Assembly: GCA_030549335.1 (NCBI GenBank)
Contig: JAUKPH010000017.1
Span: forward strand, 9,323,501 to 9,387,500
Length of the DNA: 64,000 nt
Reading direction: 5' to 3'
Source: Pontederia crassipes
Taxonomy: Eukaryota; Streptophyta; Magnoliopsida; Commelinales; Pontederiaceae
The notes beneath the pieces are model-generated. The model made no database searches, was not told where the DNA came from, and saw only the letters and a list, made by a program, of their open reading frames with translations. Below are positions 1 to 11,223 of the stretch, one piece after another. A program made the translations under genes and the position numbers. Numbering within the stretch: the stretch's first letter is position 1; each line of letters starts with the position of its first letter.

Positions 1-1
1 C

Positions 2-142
2 AATCCCTCAACCCATGGCGCCATTGAAATTCGAACCTTAGATGATACTTCTAGATTCAAGGTCAATGGCCACAGACTTAAGCATTACCTTGGGGGAAAT
101 TTTAATCTTGACATGAACACGATCACTTTAGAAGAACCTTAG
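2..142 (+). CDS. 3' end of Ty3/gypsy (Athila-like) pol polyprotein, partial
   Basis: The reading frame is open from the window edge to a TAG at 140-142 and gives about 46 residues. It contains FKVNGHRLKHYLGG, the tail that normally closes the integrase of Athila-type Ty3/gypsy retrotransposons. Integrase inserts the cDNA copy into the nucleus. Only the extreme C-terminus is in the window; the catalytic core would lie upstream of base 1. It runs in the same direction as the degenerate second ORF at 1876-3203, so both belong to one element. The Athila assignment rests on family knowledge of this C-terminal motif and on the downstream ORF; no database search was possible. Confidence 0.75.
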   Translation, partial: NPSTHGAIEIRTLDDTSRFKVNGHRLKHYLGGNFNLDMNTITLEEP

Positions 143-1875
143 TGCAAATAAGGCAAAGTCAAGCTAACAACTATAACTTAGAACTAGTGTGCCTAAACTC
201 TTGTCTCTATTTAGATTAATAATGTTAACTTAGTTAGATGTAGATCTTTCTAGTTTTGGGTTATTTTTTATTTAGTTGTTTTTTAATGAATTTTATCATC
301 ATCATGAGGGCCCGGAAAGCACAATTATATTGATGGTCGACTTTACGGGTCATTATATCAGGTTCACGCCCTCACGTAGATGTTATGGATTGTGCAGTCC
401 GGTTCACGCACCACATAGAGGGTATAATCCAAGTGTTGGATGAATTACAGGCCATGGGTTTCACTTAACGACCCGTAAGCTCGACCTAATCTTAGTCCTA
501 GTTGTCAATTACCCCAACTCATGACCCGTCACTTTAGTTTATGACATGTTAAGCCAGTTTGAAAGCATTAAGATTCTTTAACGGGTTGTAATATTTAAAT
601 CACGACCTATAACATTTCTGAGAAACTCAACTTCACCATCGAGCACAAATTATGGGTCGTACCCTCTTTCTCACGAGGCTCACAAAGTCTGACATTCATC
701 CTTAACCGACCATAAGGAGTATTTCACGGGTTTCACAGTGCCATATAATGTCTGAGCCTATTCATTACGGAACGTTACACTAGGTTAATGGGTCAATCAG
801 TAGCCCTAAGTCACCAAGCCTTCACTTTCACGGGACGTAAGTTTATTATAACGGGTTGTAAGTCACAGCTCACACAAATCTTTTACCTCATTAGCCCGAT
901 TTACGACCCTCCCTTTTCAAATACACCTCGTTAAAACTCTGTGTCATGTAACAGGTTGTTATCCACATAATATGACCCGTTAACAAACACCACCTACCTC
1001 GAGAACATCTTTCAATAGGTCATAATGGGTCGTGCTTTAGCCTTCACGCACTTCACAGTATTGAGTCACTGTCGGATATTATTTACTGCAGATCATTAAA
1101 TAACCCTCACAACCCGTTATGTGATATTATAAGCCTTGATCTGTCACGTCGCTCTGTAACACGTGCCCCGCTCAATGGTAAAAAAACACGTCATCAACGC
1201 CTCGTTACATGCACACCACACCCGTGATGGACACATGGCTACATCGATCGTAATGCCCATTTATATCGTTCTAACAATCTTTCTTAAATGGTTATTATGG
1301 GTCGTTATCACTTGGTAACGGTCCTATCTTATAGGTTTATTTAAGCGCAGAATCGTGAGGAAGGCATTCGCGCCCCAATCTTCGTCTTCTCAACCGCCAA
1401 CGAGCATCTCTTGCACAGCTCTGCGACTACTCCACTATGATTCGGGTGCGATCTTTCACCGACGAAAAGATTGCCCGCAGACCATCGACCACTCCGTCGC
1501 CGAGATTTGCCGAGTCCGTCTTCACCACCATGATCTTCTTTCAATAACGGTTGAGCATTTCACCGGTGATCGTTGCTCTTTCGGCACCATCGTCGCTTTC
1601 CTCTGCACCGGCAAGTCAACAATGGTGGGGAGGACGCCCTCCTTTGAGCCACAAATCATAGATCATCTCCGACATTTCTCTAGACTTTGTAAGCCATAAG
1701 CAACACTTCATGACCAGTGACCCCTACATCTTCTTCATCTCACCACTGTAAGGGTCATGATCATCATATAACGGCATGTTATAGTACACAGAAGGGTCGT
1801 GAAGCTTCTTTAATGACCCATGAGATTGATCTCGGAGCCCTCTCTTTCAATTTCACAGACATCTATTTCTTTTTC
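143..1875 (+). other. Non-coding spacer of the Athila-like element, with a recurring GGGTCGT-type motif
   Basis: No convincing gene. This spacer separates the pol end from the second ORF. It carries many copies, in both orientations, of a short near-palindromic motif resembling TAACGGGTCGTAA, for example near 342, 469, 580, 650, 848, 971, 1013-1030, 1110 and 1287. The same motif type clusters inside the solo LTR at 51.7-53.5 kb, which suggests the two sequences come from one retrotransposon family. Short open frames here (such as 1355-1699) have no recognisable domain and are treated as chance. Confidence 0.6.
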
Positions 1876-3203
1876 ATGGCTCCTCGTACCAAAGCTCACA
1901 TTCGTCGCCGCCTATCCACACTGGACACTCTTGTCAAGCACGAGCCTGCCCTAGTCCATGTAGTACTTCCAGACGAAAGAGAATGGCTTTCACAAGAGAA
2001 CAGAAAGAGGGAGCAAAGTCTGGATTTCTTGCCGATCACTCCAACCCGGTTTGCAGACCGGACAACGATGCTTTCATGGAATCTACAAGACTTTATTGTC
2101 CGCCTTTTCTCGAATATTGGCATGGGGCACTTCGTCCAGTAGTGGTGGCCCACCTATTCCGCATAGAGTTCTTGTGTTCACTACAGGTTGAGCATCTTGA
2201 AGCCACTGGACGCCGGCAGGCCAAGGTCTCATTCTAGATGTTAAATAGGGAGTTTGAGATGTCCCTCGAAGATCTCAACGCCATATATCAGTTTCCACAT
2301 GGGGGTCACCTCAAAGTTCCAAAGGAATTTAAGCCATTTCAGTTCTGGAATCGTATTACTGGTGAGGGTCACCTGAAATTTCAAAGGGCGAAGTCTACTT
2401 TTATTCAGAATCATGTCCTTCGATATGCGCACAGGATTCTCAACAACACTATATGTGGATGAGGAGACATCAGTGGGTCGATAAATGAAACTGAACTCTT
2501 TCTTCTTTGCATGACTTCTTCCACTTCAGTGAGCGCTTTTATGCTTCATTCCTTTTTGCGAACTACTAACAAGGTGAAGGGAACAATCATGGTTGGTGGC
2601 TTAGTCACGCCCATAGCACTTCACCTCGAGCTTGATTTAGATCAGCTCCATCCTTTGGACGGCTCCTCTTCCCTGGACAGCTATGTCATCACATCGTCCT
2701 AGCGCTTATGATGATTTCTACTTTCGTTTCTACGATTCTGACATGGCCATTCCTTACACAGAACCCTAGCCCTTCAATCCTGCTAACGAAGTGAATTGGG
2801 TCTATCTTCCAGTGGCACAGCCACACATTCCGAGTCTCCAGTTCCATCAACAACAGATCCAGGCCTCGAGCTCCGCTCAGGAAGGCACCGAGGACCAGAT
2901 ACACATTGATCCTCCCAGAAAGGTCTGACCGATTTTTCTGCTATGCACTAGCTCTTACTTACCATGCAGGCCGAGCAGCGCCTGATGCACGTTGAGTAGC
3001 GGACGATGCACCTTGAGCAGCGCACTATTCACGATGAGCAGCTTCGTTAGGCCACGGAGATTCGTGACATGGGGGCTGCTATCAGGGATCTTGCAGATCA
3101 ATAGGAGCATGCAGATACTATGATTTGTATGATGCATGACTACCACACAACACATGGTCACTATGATCTTTTCCTCCCACCACCGTCGCCGCCTATGGAT
3201 TAG
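1876..3203 (+). pseudogene. Degenerate second ORF (env-like position) of the Athila-like element
   Basis: The likely start is the ATG at 1876, with a basic N-terminus (MAPRTKAHIRRRL). Coding then shifts between frames: 1876-2142, about 2238-2462 and 2511-2702. The last segment contains GTIMVGGLVTPIA, a motif typical of the Athila second ORF. The end is a proline-rich tail (PPPSPPMD) and TAG at 3201-3203. Several frameshifts and stops mean it cannot make an intact product. Just downstream (about 3313-3350) lies the ACTGGGGACAGTGT...TTGGGGGAG signature that commonly follows this ORF in Athila elements. The function of this ORF is unknown in the family; 'env-like' refers to its position after pol. 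No restored product is given here. Confidence 0.6.
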
Positions 3204-4560
3204 AGGGTTGTGTTTTTTCACTTTCTTTCTATTTTTCCTTTCTTTCATTTTCAGTTTCTTTCATCTTCTAGTTTCTTAATCATGCTTGTATCTCTTTTAC
3301 GAGTTCGATCTTAAACACTGGGGACAGTGTTAGGCTCAGACTTGGGGGAGTTGCATATTGCATGCATCAGGTCTTTAAGTTCAATGTTACCTCCCTTTCT
3401 TTTATGTACCGAAAAAAAAAAGATTCAAATCTTCCTTTTGCTTGATTCTTTGCCTATCTTCAAGTTATGATCAAGGACACCCTGCTAGAAAAATGAAATT
3501 CAAAGCATCAAAAGTTTATTAATCTATCGCTTTTGTGTTGAGAAATTGGTAAGAAGAAAGTTGCTGAGTGAAATCATGATTGTTTGACAACAAATCATGA
3601 TTGTGCACCTCAGTAGGCGAGATGTCATGAACTCCAACATCCCCCTATCCCCCCTCAAGTTGGTAGCTGGGAGAAGCTAGCACCAACCTGGACATGGGCG
3701 ACACACTCGTCATCATGCAAATTCGCGGAATGCCATAAATCAAGCTCTGATGCTCAAAAATGCTAATGAACTATGACATGCAGACGATATCTTCTTCCTT
3801 CTTAGATGACGATGGACAGAATGCTGCTGACAACAACTTTCAACTAGGATGATGCCGCATCGAAAATTGGAGATATATCAGAGACTTGGAGATGAATATG
3901 ATGAAGAAGACAACTATCATAGTAGAAACAGAGCAAGAAATAAAATGATCGGAGAAGAAAACCAATCGGATAATGAAATAACGAAGAAATAGGAGGGCGA
4001 CCACGATGATCAGCCATCAAGAATGCTTAAATCTTGGAGATTAAACTCGGGAGAAAAGGAACGAGATGATCGGTGAAAATGGCGATGATTTTGTTACTGT
4101 GAAGACAAACCGGCATGCATGCACGAGAAGAAGAAGAAGAGCCCACAAGTGACATTGACAGGGGTGAGAGAGAAAGCACAAAGAACCATGATCAAAGATC
4201 GGAACACCAATGAACTTATGTAGAGGGACGATGCCAACAAGATTTTTTATTATTATTTTAAGACACTTTGAAGTTATACTTATATTTCATCTTACTTTAT
4301 CTTATGACAATCTTTGATCTTCATTTAGATGAAGAATCAAGTTATTAACATCACATAACTACGTTGTCGACATGAGAATTTTGCTCTTGAGAAACACATA
4401 TGCACAAGGTATAAGAATCTTATTTCTCAACTTCACTTTTACTTTGATGTGTGACAAGAACTTATTCTTCAACTAGTCCATCATACTTTAATAATCATTA
4501 AATAATTACATCTCTTAGTCTTTATATTTTAATTTAATTATGACTAAGCATGCATAACAT
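3204..4560. other. 3' untranslated part of the Athila-like element and unresolved repeat DNA
   Basis: No gene seen. The first 400 bases are Athila 3' non-coding sequence. On the minus strand around 3635-3660 there is a G-rich tract (CAACTTGAGGGGGGATAG) followed by TGTTGGAG. This resembles the polypurine tract and LTR start of Ty1/copia elements, so a minus-strand copia remnant may begin here. I see no copia protein and no matching LTR, so this is weak. From about 4240 to 4560 the DNA is AT-rich and featureless. Confidence 0.3.
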
Positions 4561-4564
4561 TTAT

Positions 4565-5150
4565 CTATGTGTCGTATACAACTAGCAATCATATATACAT
4601 AATCTTTGCACTTCAGAAAATAAGTTTAAAATACATAACTCGACCCGACCCGCCCGATTTTGATCGGGTCGGGTTGGGTTGGGTCAACCCTCCAAAGAGG
4701 ATTGGATCCAATCCAACTCGACCCGAACCCGACCACCATTTTTTTCTTTTAATTTTTTTCTTAATTTTTTTATTATTTAATATAAAAAATATTATATAAA
4801 TTTTATTTTAAAAACATAAAATAATGTGTTAAACATTTAAATATTATTACATATTTAAACTATTATTTGAATATTTTTTATTTTATATAAAATATAAGTT
4901 TAAAATTAAAAAGTAAAAAAAATAAAAAATTATGGTCTTCAAGTTAGGTCGGGTCATTACCTGACCGAACTCAAACTGATTTAAATCGGGTCATCAAGTT
5001 CGCGGATCGATCCGACCCACTGAACACCCTAGTTTAAAATAACATATATTATATTTTTCATCAACTAATAATGATTGGGTATGTATTAGGTGTGATATAC
5101 AACTAGCATTTATCAACATAATCTTTGTACTTGAAAAAATACATTTAAAG
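4565..5150. repeat. Imperfect ~75-bp direct repeat interrupted by a CCGACCC-rich repeat
   Basis: Sequence at about 4565-4636 (TATACAACTAGCA... ATAATCTTTG) recurs imperfectly at about 5083-5155. The first copy is followed by a block at about 4638-5031 that starts with repeated CGACCCGACCCG and ends in GGATCGATCCGACCC...GAACACCCTAG, with an AT-rich centre. Bases resembling GTTTAAAATA lie on both sides of the block, which fits an insertion with target duplication. The CCGACCC-rich ends resemble those of small non-autonomous plant transposons, but I cannot match clean terminal inverted repeats. A related, more degenerate block sits at about 6530-6930. Confidence 0.4.
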
Positions 5151-5766
5151 TAACGTATATCATATTTTTTCATCCGTGACATAGCATCACGCCTAATGCT
5201 CACCATGACCATGAATAGGATATTCATGGGCATGACCGAAGCCCTTTTTTTTGTCATTTTTTCATCTTTCGGTCATAGCAACGTGTCATGGTTGTGCTCT
5301 TGCCTTGTCACAACCATGAAAATGTGTTTCATGGGGAATGATTGAAAGTCAATTATTTGTTCAAATATGTAGATCATAGAATCATCAAGCTTTAGGACTT
5401 TTCCTTGAAGCATTCAAATACATATTCTATAATCATGGATCATATTAATATTCTATAAAACTCTATATCTAAATTACGAGGAGACATGCAATCCTTCAAT
5501 TACATTCCATAATAAAAATTGGGTGTTCTTAAATGTCTCAATCCATTACTGAAAATGATTAAGAGATGAGAGAAGAGTTTGAATCCCTCTTTTACATATC
5601 TTGATCAACTTCAATTTCATCTTCTCCTCTTCCTTCCTCTTTTTCTGCTTTCTCTTCTTTATTTTTATGCTTATCTTTCTCCTTTTTTATTCTCTAGCTG
5701 TCACATTCACATGTGAGAAAAAGGGAAAAATAAGAGGGCCTTTGGGCTTTTTATAAAGGAGATATA
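5151..5766. other. AT-rich intergenic DNA with CATGACCATGA-type motifs
   Basis: No gene seen. Between 5190 and 5330 the motif CATGACCATGAA and its relatives recur in both orientations. The same motif type clusters at 50.5-50.75 kb and 53.9-54.0 kb. The rest is AT-rich, with a C/T-rich stretch at 5600-5700. Confidence 0.4.
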
Positions 5767-6255
5767 GGCATTGTTTGGTTAGAGGATAGATATACCATGA
5801 ATAAATACATTTATTTTGTGGTATTAACTTTTTATGGATTTTAGAGTCAAGAATTGCCCTATTCCACCTTTTAAGAGGAATAATTTATCTCTAAAAAGTA
5901 TACTATTCACAAGGTTAAATTTTTGTAAATGACAACTCTGCCCTTTTACCTTTTTATGAATAAGTGATGTATTTGCCAGAATAAAAGGCATTGTTTGGTT
6001 AAAGGATAGATATACCATGAATAAATACATTTATTCTCTCATATTAACTTTTTATGGATTTTAGAGTCAAGAATTGCCCTGTTCCACCTTTTTAGAGGAA
6101 AAATTTATCTCTAAAAAGTATATTATTCACAAGGTTAATTTTTTTTATAAATGACAACTCTGCTCTTTTACTTTTTGATGAATAAGTGATATGTTTGGCA
6201 GAATAAAAAAGAATAAAAGCTTATTTCACCATTTATTCATGAAACAAACAGCACC
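5767..6255. mobile_element. MITE with internal 220-bp tandem duplication
   Basis: The element begins GGCATTGTTTGGTT and ends AAACAAACAGCACC, which are imperfect terminal inverted repeats of the TGTTTGGTT type widespread in plant MITEs. The triplet ATA flanks it on both sides (5764-5766 and 6256-6258), a possible 3-bp target duplication. Inside, the unit starting at 5767 is repeated at 5987 with a period of 220 bp and few differences. No coding sequence. The superfamily is uncertain (Harbinger-like or hAT-like). Confidence 0.6.
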
Positions 6256-7062
6256 ATAAGGGTTTTGAGGAAAAAGATCGTAATACACTTTGATAAAAAT
6301 TAAGGTGTTACAACAAGAGTATATTACATAATTAAACATTGAAGTTTTGGAAATTCCATTACTAGAAGTAAAATTATTAAGAAACTTGAATTGGTGATCG
6401 ATTGAGCTTGGCGAGGGAATTTAAAAAAACACTAAATATGACATTCTAGACCCAAATTCCAATTGAAGCTAAATACTAAGGTAAAAAATTTAAAAGTTAA
6501 CAAATTTTGACTATAGTCAATCTCAACACTGGAAGTAGAGGTCTTATCCGATCATGACTCGACCTTTGGTCGAATCAAATATCGGGTTGGAAAATTTCAA
6601 AGAAAGTAAACCAGATCCAATCTCATCGACCTAGTTTTTTTATATTTTTATATTTAAGTTTAAGCTTATATTTTATTTAAAATATACAATCACTAAATAA
6701 AACATTTGAAATATGAAAATAATATTTAATATTAGAAAATATTTTTATTTTAAATTAAATATTAAATAATTTTTATATTAAAATAATATAAAAAATAATC
6801 GGATAATCCAAACACCCAATCTCGAGTCAGATTGGATCAGATTGACAATCCGACCCAATTCAATCCAGCAAAGTTAATTGAATGGAATCAAATTTCAAAT
6901 TCGATTGGATCCAATTTGATTCGGAAACACTAACCCCAAGTGATGGATTTTAAGGTTAGACCCCACCTAATCAAAAGAATGACCATGTAAATAATTTGGG
7001 TGTGGATTCAACTGCTGCATATCTTAATGGAAAAAAAATTCAACATGATACATTTTATATTT
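6256..7062. other. Intergenic AT-rich DNA
   Basis: No gene seen. At about 6530-6930 GATCCAATC/TTGGATCC-type words recur on both sides of a 200-base A/T-only core. This resembles the arrangement of the CCGACCC repeat at 4.64-5.03 kb, so it is probably an older copy of a related small element. Confidence 0.3.
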
Positions 7063-7554
7063 GGGTTTTTTTTTTCACTGACCCCCTTAAACTATGAACT
7101 TTTTTCGTGAACTCACGTCTTTTGAATATTCTGCTGACCCCTGAACTATACCACATTTTCCACTTAAGTCCATCCGTCAATTTCTATTAACTTATTCGTT
7201 AATTTTTATTTTTGTATTTATAAAATGATCAAATTATCTTCAGAACTTAAAATAATATAAATAGTAAATATAAAAAAAATGGGAAGGGGGACGTTGCCCC
7301 TCTGACGCCCCTAGTGAAGTAAATTTTTTTTATTTTTATAATATATTATTTTATATTTTTTAATATTAGAGGGAAGGGTAATTTGACCATTTCATAAATA
7401 AAAAATAAAAATTAACGAAAAAGTTGACAAAGGTTGACAGATGGACTTAAGTGGAAAAGATGGTATAGTTCAAGAGGGGTCAGCAGAATATTCGAAAGAC
7501 GTGAATAAACGCGAAAAAAGATCATAGTTCAAGAGGGGTCAGCGGAAAAAACCC
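7063..7554. mobile_element. Long-TIR foldback element (MULE-like MITE) with 9-bp target duplication
   Basis: The left end starts GGGTTTTTTTTTTCACTGAC and the right end finishes GGGGTCAGCGGAAAAAACCC, its inverted counterpart. Inverted similarity continues inward for roughly 150-200 bp; for example CCACTTAAGTCCAT near 7160 pairs with ATGGACTTAAGTGG near 7443. The flanks TTTATATTT (7054-7062) and TTTATTTTT (7555-7563) differ at one base, consistent with the 9-bp duplication made by Mutator-like elements. The 492-bp element has no coding capacity. Confidence 0.75.
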
Positions 7555-7969
7555 TTTATTTTTTGTCTTTGTAAACTAAACAAGTTCAATTTATTTTGAA
7601 CTTTAAAATGCATCAAAATAAAATTACTCATAATATTTGAAAATATTTTTAATATGAGAAAAAAATCATTCATGCTTAAACTAAAAAATATTAATTGGAG
7701 TGATTTATATTAAAAACAAACTACCAAAAGAGTTGATGAGGTTGAATCAAGTCCACCATGAATGCTCTATTAATTTACAACTATGCTTTTCCTTGACAGT
7801 TTTCCTTCATCTCCATTCTTTACCAAAAAAAAAAAAATCTTCCTCCGTCTAATACAATTTCCTTATTTATAATTAAATTATATTACTTTACCTTAATTAA
7901 CTTAATTAGCAACGGACTTTTCTTCACACGTTAACTTTAAACCGTCATAATAATAATAAAATTTCCCCC
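7555..7969. other. Short intergenic region upstream of the gene at 8-12.4 kb
   Basis: AT-rich, no gene seen. It would contain the promoter of the downstream gene. I see no unambiguous TATA box. Confidence 0.3.
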
Positions 7970-9563
7970 TTACTCTGCGCCCCAATTGCCCCCACTCCTC
8001 TTCTCCCCTTACGCCGACCGCACAAATCGACGGACCGCCACAAACCCTAAATTCCTCTTCTTCCCCCCGCAGGATGCACATTTCCTTCTTTTCTCCCTCC
8101 TTTTCCCTGTCAATGCCGGCGACCGCCTCCCTCTCTTCTTCCCCATTTGCCCGTCATTGCCATCCGCGCTGAGTCCCAACCCCCCTCGACGGCCTTTTGC
8201 ACCGGTGGAGGTCTGCGGGAGAAGGGGCCAACCCATTGATGCAAAAGGATCCCCAAGAGGTGTCTGAAACCCGAAGAAGAAACCGGCGACATTCCAGTTT
8301 GAGCCAAATCGAGTGGAAGCTTTTACAGGTGCCTTTCCTGGTTTGAGGGCTTTCCACCTATATCTGAGCATGTTATCTTAACTTTCACTAATTTACGAAC
8401 TAATCCTGGCGAATAAGATGGTTCAAGTGGGATTTTTAAATTAGTTGTCGTGGATTGTCGTTAGCAAGTCCAAGAATCGACATTTCTTGGTTGCCGGGGG
8501 ATTTTGAAACAGCGGAAACTGTGAGTAAAGATGGTTCATTTAATGGTCGCTGGCTAATGTAAGAGTCTAAGAATTGATTTCTTTGAGTGTATGATTGTTT
8601 CTTTCATCCATTCTAGACTTTACATTTTTTTGCTGGGCTGCACTCGGAATTTGAACATTGCAGGTAGAAATACTGATAATGCTGAAACTTTCATCAGATG
8701 GAAATTCAAGTCTGTCTTAACGATTTACCTGTAAAAAATCTTCTCTGTAGTGTAAAATGTTGGGAGTGACAAGTTATTTTTTTATTTGAGAGAATGTGTT
8801 TAGGAAATTGAGCAGAAAACTACAGATGATTATGTATTAGCAGGCTGGCACTTCATGGTATTTTTTGTCAAAAAACCGCTGCTATTTGATCAGCTTTGGC
8901 CTTCAGAGTGCTTTAATACTTGCTTTTTGTGCTATGTGATGTTTGATTAAAACATAAGCTGAATAAACTGTTCTCTTTTACTCTATATATTTTACTTTTT
9001 TTAGAGAGAATCTATATATTTTACTTGCATGAAAACTTTTGGCTTTTTTCATAATACTAGCCAAATGAGATGAGAAAAAAACTCAAAGAGTTGCATGCAT
9101 TGGGATTGTATTTCTCCGTTTTTGCACTTATGTTTATCCTCATGGCTCTTCTTAGCATGCTAAATCACTTTCACTTTCTTATGTTCTTTGAAGCTGGGAT
9201 TGATTATCTTTCAAGATTTTAGCTTTTTATAAGGACCTAGCTGGGAATTGAAAAGTGCCTCAAATAATAACTTTCTTATTGAATTGCTCGAGGAGCATGC
9301 ACAAATAACTGATAGTGCTGTATTTGCATTATCAGTTCTACTTGCAAAAAACTGGTTCCTTTTATATCATAACTCAATTGTAGATAATTTTCTCTATTCT
9401 TATTTTTCTCTGGAAGAAAAAGCTGACTATCTGAATATAGGCAATCAGAACATTTAAAGTTAGGAATTCTGTCGTTTGTTTGCTTTTCTTGTATTTTCTA
9501 AGAAAATGCAGCTATAAGATTAGTTCTATTTCTTCTATTCTTTTTTTTTCTTTTGAGAGTATA

Positions 9564-9744
9564 CAACAACAACAACAACAAAGCCTTATCCCACTAGGTG
9601 GGGTCGGCTACATGGATCATACGACGTCATTCCGTTCTATTCGTTGATCCATGTTCATGAGATTCGACAGGGTTTTACGCCGGGGCCTAAAACAACCCTC
9701 CTCCTTTATCCGGGCTTGGGATCAGCTATAAAACATAGGCGGAG
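9564..9744 (-). mobile_element. Short, internally deleted RTE-type LINE copy with 19-bp target duplication
   Basis: The 181-bp insert reads on the minus strand from a G/A-rich head (AAGCCCGGATAAAGGAGGAG) straight into the typical RTE 3' tail (GACCCCACCTAGTGGGATAAG) ending in (TTG)n. It is flanked by a perfect 19-bp direct repeat at 9545-9563 and 9745-9763 (ending TTTTGAGAGTATA). The reverse transcriptase region is absent, so this is a non-autonomous, SINE-like derivative. It lies inside the first intron of the host gene. Confidence 0.8.
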
Positions 9745-10012
9745 TTTTTCTTTTGAGAGTATATTTCTTCTTTTTCTGTTATAGAGAACATTTTATCTTA
9801 TTGACTTCCATCATCTTCTGGCGCAGTTCCCCAAATCAGATCTTTGTTATCCACATCCTGCTTGTAGTTTAATGGGGACTTCAACTTTTGGTTTCTGTTC
9901 TAGAAATTCTTCCAGTAGTTAAAGCAACTGCAGAAAAACAAATAGAAAGAAAACTTAGATGTTTTGCACTACCCAAGTTTTGTAGTCATCCTTTCTGCTG
10001 TCTATATATATA

Positions 10013-10493
10013 CAACAACAACAACAACAACAACAAAGCCTTATCCCACTAGGTGGGGTCGGCTACATGGATCATACGACGCCATTCCGCTCTATTAGTA
10101 ACCAAACCTTTCGGTATATTATTCACCAATAGATCTTGCTCTATTAGTTCGCCAAGTGTCCGCCTTGGCCTCCCTCTCCCTCTTTTAATCGGACTCCAGA
10201 TTATTTGATCTACTCTTCTTACTGGCGCATCTAATGGTCTTCTCTGAACATGACCAAACCATTTCAAACGATTCTCTACCATTTTCTCACTAATAGGAGC
10301 CACTCCGACTCGTTCACGTATATGGTCATTCCTAATCTTATCTAATCTTGTATGACCACACATCCATCTCAACATCCTCATTTCGGCTACCCCCACTTTA
10401 CGTTCATGTTGTCCCTTCATAGCCCAACATTCACTACCATATAACACTGCCGGTCTTATAGCAGTACGATAGAATTTTCCTTTAACTCTGCCA
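10013..10493 (-). mobile_element. 5'-truncated RTE-type LINE
   Basis: The minus-strand frame 10049-10447 encodes 132 residues of the reverse transcriptase C-terminus of plant RTE LINEs. Visible motifs are LYGSECWAMKGQHERK, MRMLRWMCGHTR and ENRLKWFGHVQRRP. It is followed by the GACCCCACCTAGTGGGATAAGG tail and (TTG)n. An 11-base repeat TCTATATATAT flanks it (from 10001 and from 10494), consistent with target-primed insertion. The element is truncated at its 5' end, as most LINEs are. The encoded frame is open but lacks the endonuclease and most of the reverse transcriptase, so it cannot act alone. Confidence 0.85.
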
Positions 10494-11223
10494 TCTATAT
10501 ATATGTGTGTATATATTTATAAGTTTTGCTTGTTATACTTATCAAGTGAAAATGAAAATGACCTGCTCATGTCAAACTAGTTATAATATTAGCGATCCTT
10601 TAACTCCTAAGAAAACTCGTTTATATTTGCATATGGATCAAAAGAGTTGAAACAGTAGATAATATTCGTGTGGATGTTGTAGGTTTTAATGTCTTAAACA
10701 TTGGTAAATACACTCATAAACAAATTTTTTTACGCTTACTTAACAGTAGATTTTTTAGTTCACTTTTTTTTTTCTTTTTTCAGGTTGTCTCCAATCAGGA
10801 GATTTTCCATCGTTGAAAGGTCACTAATTTAGTTATCTTTATGAATACTTAACCATTTACATACATTTTTATTATATCCACAGTTGATAAACCAAGGAGG
10901 AAACTTTTGTGTATTCTGCTGGTTTTTTCTGAAGTTTTACGTGATGTCTATCTCATGCTTGATTATGTTCATATATTCTCATATTTGTCTTGTCAATATT
11001 TTCTTGATTCTTGGAATTGTGTGTGTTTGCTTCTTGATGGATGTGTTAGAGCATGTCGAACCTATGAGATTATGAAGATAGATGATTCTCAGATCATGTA
11101 TTTGGTATCTCCAGTTTATATTCAGACTGTCAGTACGAGTATCTGGACCTTGCATCTCTTGTTTAGCTATAGATCATGTTTTGCCTTCTTTTTCAGCTTT
11201 CTGGATGAGTGGCTGCTTGTTCT

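Larger units (their letters stand above)
7970..11223 (+). other. Probable 5' untranslated exons and long introns of the 300-aa protein gene
   Basis: The C/T-rich, GC-richer segment at about 7970-8328 ends in a good donor (TTTTACAG|GTGCCT at 8328/8329) and is the likely first, non-coding exon. A candidate short second exon is 10784-10819, between a polypyrimidine tract with CAG and a GT at 10820. The coding exon seems to begin at 11197 after TTTTTCAG. The first intron holds two LINE-derived insertions (9564-9744 and 10013-10493). Boundaries are inferred only from splice consensus and need transcript evidence. Confidence 0.45.

Noticed and set aside
7986-8267. 93-residue frame in the leader exon of the 300-aa gene
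   Set aside because: C/T-rich low-complexity translation typical of a plant 5' UTR; it does not continue into the coding exons.
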